A program made the position numbers and the translations under genes. The notes beneath the pieces are model-generated. The model saw nothing but the letters and a program-made list of their open reading frames with translations, did not search any database and was not told where the DNA came from. From Pseudomonadota bacterium (GTDB lineage: Bacteria; Pseudomonadota; Gammaproteobacteria; Steroidobacterales; JBCBZW01): DNA of 64,000 bases. Position 1 is the stretch's first letter, and every line of letters starts with the position of its first letter. Where the stretch lies: assembly GCA_039193195.1 (NCBI GenBank), contig JBCCWS010000023.1, positions 25,592 to 89,591 on the forward strand, given 5' to 3'. This document shows positions 59,978 through 64,000 of this stretch, piece after piece.

Positions 59978-60928
59978 ATGCACCAGCTAGACCAACTCCG
60001 CGAGATGACGTGCGTCGTGGCCGACACGGGGGACCTCGAGGCCATCGAGCAGCACAGCCCCGTAGACGCCACCACCAACCCGACGCTGCTGCTAAAGGCA
60101 GCTCAGTTGCCCCGCTACGATGAGATCATCGCGTCATCGGCGCGCACTTGTGACGGGATGCAAGACCTGTGCGACCGGGTAGCGGTGGCCATCGGCACGC
60201 AGATCCTGCAGGTGATACCCGGGCGCGTTTCGACGGAAGTGGACGCGCGTCTGTCCTTCGACATTGAGGGCATGATCGAGAAGTCACGACGCCTTATGGC
60301 TCTGTACGCCGACGCTGGGGTCGTCCGGGAGCGCGTCCTGATCAAGCTGGCTGCCACCTGGGAAGGCATTCAAGCCGCCGCTACGCTCCAACGTGAAGAC
60401 ATTGACTGCAACCTCACACTTCTATTTAGCGATGTGCAGGCGGTCGCCGCTGGCCAGGCTAAGGCCTACCTGATCTCGCCCTTCGTCGGCAGAATCCTCG
60501 ACTGGTATCAGGGACGCGACCCTCAAGCCCCCTCCCTACCCATTGAGGCGGACCCCGGTGTGCGCTCCGTGCGCAACATCTACCAGCTGTACAAAGCCAA
60601 GGGCATTGAGACCATCGTGATGGGCGCAAGCTTTCGCAACATTGATCAGGTACGCGCGCTGGCCGGCTGCGATCGGCTAACGATCGCCCCAAAGCTACTC
60701 ACGGCACTGGCCGCTGAGCAACACCCCCTTCCCCGGCGCCTCCATCCTGGCGCTGCTGAGGCGCCGATGAGCACCTGCGAATGCAAGGACGAAGCGGACT
60801 TTCGCTTCCAGCTAAACAGCAACGCGATGGCCACGGAGAAGCTCGCCGAGGGTATTCGTGGCTTCGTGGCCGACCAAATCGCCCTGGAACAGACGCTGGC
60901 CGAACGCTTCGCACTCCCCGTGGCCTAA
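59978..60928 (+). CDS. tal: Transaldolase
   Basis: From ATG 59978 the 316-residue protein has the length of E. coli TalB (317). It matches through Val-Val-Ala-Asp-Thr-Gly-Asp near residue 12, Asp-Ala-Thr-Thr-Asn-Pro-Thr-Leu, and [11 protein letters not shown] with the Schiff-base Lys. It exchanges dihydroxyacetone units between pentose phosphate pathway sugars. In this cluster it links xylulose-5-phosphate to glycolysis, and the operator ties its expression to xylose. No transketolase gene is present here. Confidence 0.93.
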   Translation: MHQLDQLREMTCVVADTGDLEAIEQHSPVDATTNPTLLLKAAQLPRYDEIIASSARTCDGMQDLCDRVAVAIGTQILQVIPGRVSTEVDARLSFDIEGMIEKSRRLMALYADAGVVRERVLIKLAATWEGIQAAATLQREDIDCNLTLLFSDVQAVAAGQAKAYLISPFVGRILDWYQGRDPQAPSLPIEADPGVRSVRNIYQLYKAKGIETIVMGASFRNIDQVRALAGCDRLTIAPKLLTALAAEQHPLPRRLHPGAAEAPMSTCECKDEADFRFQLNSNAMATEKLAEGIRGFVADQIALEQTLAERFALPVA

Positions 60929-61273
60929 CCTCTCCCCCCGACCGAGAAGGCGAGGAGCTAGGCGACAGAGCGATCGGGAACGCGCGGCCCCGGCCGGTTC
61001 CTGTCGTTTGACAGCGTCACCGCAAGTTGCGCATCGCCCCGAATAGGGTTGGTTTCTAATGAAACCGACCGCGGGACGGGTGCGACAAAACACCACACAT
61101 GAACCAAGAATCCTCGTCCGTTGACGCAACGAGGCAAGCTTCTTGCCGCGTCAGTGGCAATCCCCCATGAGCTGCGGTAGGACTACTCTCGCGCAAGCGA
61201 TCTAGGGGGATCGGGCGCGCCAATATCGACCGCGATGTTTCCAAAACACACACCCACTGAGAAGGACCTCAAG
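60929..61273. other. Intergenic region upstream of the first Asp-box protein
   Basis: About 345 bases without a gene. It contains a 10-bp hairpin at 61047-61070 with a TAAT loop (GGTTTC/GAAACC core) that may terminate transaldolase transcription or act in the leader of the following gene. Confidence 0.45.
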
Positions 61274-63277
61274 GTGAAAACAACACACGCACTCAGCCTG
61301 CTCAGCGCCCTTGCGCTGCTGCCGGCACTTACATTCGCCCAGAATGTCGACGCTACCCGCGGCGCCGACCGAAGCGTCGACTACGCCGCCCTCAAGCGAC
61401 TCGGCGGCTGGGACGATCGAAACTACCAGCTCACCCGCCGGGACCTTGCCGTACTGGCCAAGAATGAGGCGGAACTCAACGTCTCCATCCCCGCCTTCTA
61501 TCGCGTACAGCTGCGCAAGCAGTACCCGGACTTACCTCGCACGGGACGCATTCAATACCCACACTCGGTGCTGCCGCGCTTCCTCGTCGAGCACAGCGGG
61601 TTCCTCGTGAACGGGAATTTCTATCGCCATGTGGAGCGTGAGGCAAACGGTCATTGGACCGTGTTGACCCATCGCGACCCGGTCGCCGAACTCGGCGAGA
61701 ACGACATCGTTGTGTCCCTGGAGGGCGAGTCACGCGTCACCAACCCGAACGGCGGTGCCGAGTCCTCCATCGAGGTCAGCCCAATCAACCCGGACGTGCT
61801 AGTCGCAGGCTCCAACGGTCCAGGCTCGGGCCAGCGCATGCACTACTCCTTCGATGGCGGCGTCACCTGGAACGAGTCGGCGCCCCTGCCCTTGGGCGGC
61901 ACCTGCTGCGACCCCACGATCGGTTGGTCCAGCGATGGGCAATTCGTCTACACCGCGACCCTCGGGGCGCAGAACTTCTTCTACCGCTCTTCGGACAACG
62001 GTCAAACCTGGGATGATCTGGCCACCGAAAACGGCGATCCCCGCCGCGAGATCAGCGCCGGAGGCTTCGTCGACAAGGAGTTCCTCCATGTCGATCGCTC
62101 GCCCACCTCGCCGTTCCAGGACAACATCTACCTCACCTGGCACGAGTCCAACATCATGCGCTTTGCGCGTTCCACGGACTTCGGCAACACCTTCGAGCCC
62201 GTGATCACCTTCAGCGGTGCCAACGCCAACCGCGGCATTGGCTCGGACATCAGCACCGACCGCGCGGGGCGTCTGTACTACGTTTGGCCGGGTTTCAACT
62301 CGCGCACGATTCGCCTAGCCGTGTCAGAGAACGGCGGCGAGTCCTTCTTGCCCACGTCCGTGATCGCCGACACGCAGGGCAGCTTCGACTTCCCGATCCC
62401 CTCAATGTCGAACCGCCGCGTGTTCATCTATAACTCCGTAGACGTAGACACGACCAACGGCCCCTTTGCCGCCAGCCTGTACGTCTCCTGGACCGACTCG
62501 AACGCACCGACCGGCGGTAACCCGGCCAACAACCACGCTCGCATTCAGGTGGCCCACTCGCGTGACGGTGGCGACAGCTGGGATGTGGTCACTCCTCACC
62601 CCACGGCCGACATCCTCGACGTCGATCGCTGGCACCAGTGGCTCACGGTCGGCCCCGACGGCACCGTGCACCTGATCTACTACAACACCATCGACGACCC
62701 TAGCCGCACCAGCGTCAACGTCTACTGGACGTTCTCCACGGACGGCGGCGTCACCTGGAGCGACGAACAGCGCATCACGTCGGAGACATCACCTAAGATA
62801 AACGATGGGTTTGAATTCGGTGACTACAATGGCCTTGCGGTGACCATGGACAACATCATCGCCATCTTCACGGACAACCGCAGCGAGACCGGCGGCGGCG
62901 GCAACTCCGTGGACATCTACGTAGCAGGCACCGCCGTCGACGGCGGGGGCGGCGGCGTGGACTACACGCTTGCGCAAACCGATCCTGGTGTCGCCGGCCA
63001 GGAAAATGCCTGGACCACGAGCAACGGCACGCCGAGCGGCTTCAACCTGATCTACTTCGGCCGCGCCGCCGGCACGACGCCGATCAGCGTTGGGCAGTGC
63101 ACAGTTGATGTAGCACTCAACAACGCTCGACCGATCGCCTTCGCCGCGGCGGACGGCACCGGCACGGCCACCGCTACCCGCAACATCGGGGCCGGCGCCA
63201 ACGGCGTAACCCTCAACTTCCAGGCACTCGATCTGCGTTCCTGCGAACTGAGCAACGTTACCAGTACGACCTTCTGA
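61274..63277 (+). CDS. Secreted Asp-box (BNR/sialidase-like) beta-propeller protein
   Basis: From GTG 61274 (AAGG eight bases upstream) the product is 667 residues with a signal peptide ending Ala-Gln near residue 23. Five Asp-box motifs (Ser-x-Asp-x-Gly-x-Thr-Trp type) occur between about residues 190 and 500, for example in Phe-Asp-Gly-Gly-Val-Thr-Trp and Ser-Asp-Asn-Gly-Gln-Thr-Trp. They mark a sialidase-like six-bladed propeller. The conserved arginine triad of true sialidases was not identified, so another substrate or a binding role is possible. The last 120 residues are Gly/Thr-rich with two cysteines. It is the first of two tandem paralogs. Confidence 0.75.
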   Translation: MKTTHALSLLSALALLPALTFAQNVDATRGADRSVDYAALKRLGGWDDRNYQLTRRDLAVLAKNEAELNVSIPAFYRVQLRKQYPDLPRTGRIQYPHSVLPRFLVEHSGFLVNGNFYRHVEREANGHWTVLTHRDPVAELGENDIVVSLEGESRVTNPNGGAESSIEVSPINPDVLVAGSNGPGSGQRMHYSFDGGVTWNESAPLPLGGTCCDPTIGWSSDGQFVYTATLGAQNFFYRSSDNGQTWDDLATENGDPRREISAGGFVDKEFLHVDRSPTSPFQDNIYLTWHESNIMRFARSTDFGNTFEPVITFSGANANRGIGSDISTDRAGRLYYVWPGFNSRTIRLAVSENGGESFLPTSVIADTQGSFDFPIPSMSNRRVFIYNSVDVDTTNGPFAASLYVSWTDSNAPTGGNPANNHARIQVAHSRDGGDSWDVVTPHPTADILDVDRWHQWLTVGPDGTVHLIYYNTIDDPSRTSVNVYWTFSTDGGVTWSDEQRITSETSPKINDGFEFGDYNGLAVTMDNIIAIFTDNRSETGGGGNSVDIYVAGTAVDGGGGGVDYTLAQTDPGVAGQENAWTTSNGTPSGFNLIYFGRAAGTTPISVGQCTVDVALNNARPIAFAAADGTGTATATRNIGAGANGVTLNFQALDLRSCELSNVTSTTF

Positions 63278-63297
63278 CCGGGGGAAGTCCAAGCAAC

Positions 63298-63324
63298 GCA
63301 GCGCCGGCTAACCACCGGCGCTGC
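63298..63324 (+). terminator. Hairpin after the Asp-box gene
   Basis: A perfect 10-bp stem (GCAGCGCCGG and its complement) with a 7-base loop starts 20 bases after the stop codon. No T-run follows. Confidence 0.6.
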
Positions 63325-63826
63325 TGCGCTAGGGTCGACAGATGACTTACGTCTCCCGTTCCATCATCAGGCCGCCGCACCTGGCAACGGAAGCCGCGTT
63401 GCGCAACTTAGTTCTCAGCGCAGTTCGAAGGGAACGTCTTACGAGAACAACTGCGATAAAACGCCCCACATGGCCCTTTCATAGGACGCCTCGCAGGGCC
63501 CTATCGCGCGAACCCCTACCATCGGTGGTATTCCCGGAATTGCTCGTGTAAGACTCCACGCCCGAAGGACCTGAGACCTCGGTCACTGACAGCGATAACA
63601 ACGATTACATATGGCGCCGACACACTCCGTCGCGGCGTCCGCACAGTACGCATCATCACCGGTGCTACTGCTCGGCCACGTCCCCTACCACGATCGCGAG
63701 CCACCTCGCTCGGCTCGATGGGTGGGAATGGGACTGGGGGTAGGCGTGGCGGATCCCCCGCGGATCCGCCACGTGTTGCCCGCTCGCACTCGTTCGATAA
63801 CACACACCACTGAGAAGGTACTCAAG
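63325..63826. other. Intergenic spacer between tandem Asp-box genes
   Basis: About 500 bases without a recognisable gene. It contains a perfect 11-bp hairpin, GTGGCGGATCC with its complement and a 5-base loop, at 63746-63772. The final 25-30 bases before the next start resemble the leader of the preceding paralog (shared CACTGAGAAGG and CTCAAGGTGAAAAC). Confidence 0.5.
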
Positions 63827-64000
63827 GTGAAAACGAAACACGCTCTTAGCCTGCTTGGCGCCCTCGCGCTCCTGCCGGCCCTCTCCTTTGCTCAAAGCAT
63901 CGACGCCACCCGCGGCGCCGACCGCGCCGTCGACTACCCCGCCCTGAAGCGACTCGGCGGCTGGGACGATCGCAACTACCAACTCACCAAGCGCGACCTC
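63827..64000 (+). CDS. Second Asp-box-type protein, N-terminal part
   Basis: The frame runs from GTG 63827 to the window edge, giving 58 residues nearly identical in order to the first protein's N-terminus, signal peptide included (Val-Lys-Thr-Lys-His-Ala-Leu-Ser-Leu-Leu). It continues through Leu-Gly-Gly-Trp-Asp-Asp-Arg-Asn-Tyr-Gln-Leu-Thr. It is a tandem paralog cut off by the window end; the rest cannot be judged. Confidence 0.85.
   Translation, partial: MKTKHALSLLGALALLPALSFAQSIDATRGADRAVDYPALKRLGGWDDRNYQLTKRDL

Noticed and set aside
1..64000. CRISPR array, tRNA, rRNA or prophage
   Set aside because: No regularly spaced direct repeats, cloverleaf-like stretches, rRNA motifs, or integrase or phage structural genes were seen.

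Overview
The window is G+C-rich, densely coded DNA from a Gram-negative heterotroph, most likely a gammaproteobacterium. This rests on four TonB-dependent receptors, proteins with PEP-CTERM and VPxPA-CTERM sorting tails, an RND efflux pump, and a xylose regulon run by a LacI-type repressor. The genus cannot be told from sequence alone. No rRNA, tRNA, CRISPR array or phage genes were seen. The mobile DNA recognised is three short non-autonomous elements (MITEs).

Layout. 0-10 kb: unlinked secreted and membrane proteins: a truncated propeller-like ORF, a PEP-CTERM protein, a divergent alkaline phosphatase, a kelch protein, an S9 peptidase and an alpha/beta hydrolase fused to a membrane domain. 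The three MITEs are scattered among them. 10.6-19.1 kb: a TonB-dependent receptor with a Fur box, an AraC regulator, a UbiH-like FAD monooxygenase, a flavodoxin, AcsF (the aerobic Mg-protoporphyrin monomethyl ester cyclase) with a BciE-like partner, a SAM methyltransferase and a pseudoazurin lipoprotein. It looks like an iron-responsive tetrapyrrole-handling locus taken out of a photosynthesis context. 19.3-27.4 kb: a large lipoprotein, then three C-terminally sorted surface proteins around a heme-receptor-like TonB protein that carries a helical insert between two cysteines. 27.6-31.9 kb: an RND adaptor and pump.

32.0-40.5 kb: a tightly coupled six-gene operon: a UbiA-family membrane enzyme, a PEP-synthase-like dikinase, a BtaA-like aminocarboxypropyl transferase, a phytol/dolichol-kinase-like protein, a GNAT-like protein and an acyl-AMP ligase. 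This reads as an uncharacterised lipid or prenol pathway. 40.5-45.5 kb: an SDR, a glycerophosphodiesterase, a HugZ-like protein, a serine hydrolase, a glutathione-transferase remnant and an HxlR regulator.

45.5-60.9 kb: a complete xylan/xylose utilisation locus. A TIGR01782-type TonB receptor imports oligomers, GH43 and a GH26-like enzyme cleave them, and an MFS permease carries the sugar. GalM, XylA, XylB and transaldolase feed it to the pentose phosphate pathway. A Gfo/Idh oxidoreductase and a PhyH-family oxygenase are co-transcribed. Five near-identical palindromes (TGTAAACGTTTACA type) before the transcription units define the regulon of the LacI-family protein. 61.3-64.0 kb: two tandem secreted Asp-box propeller proteins, the second cut by the window edge.
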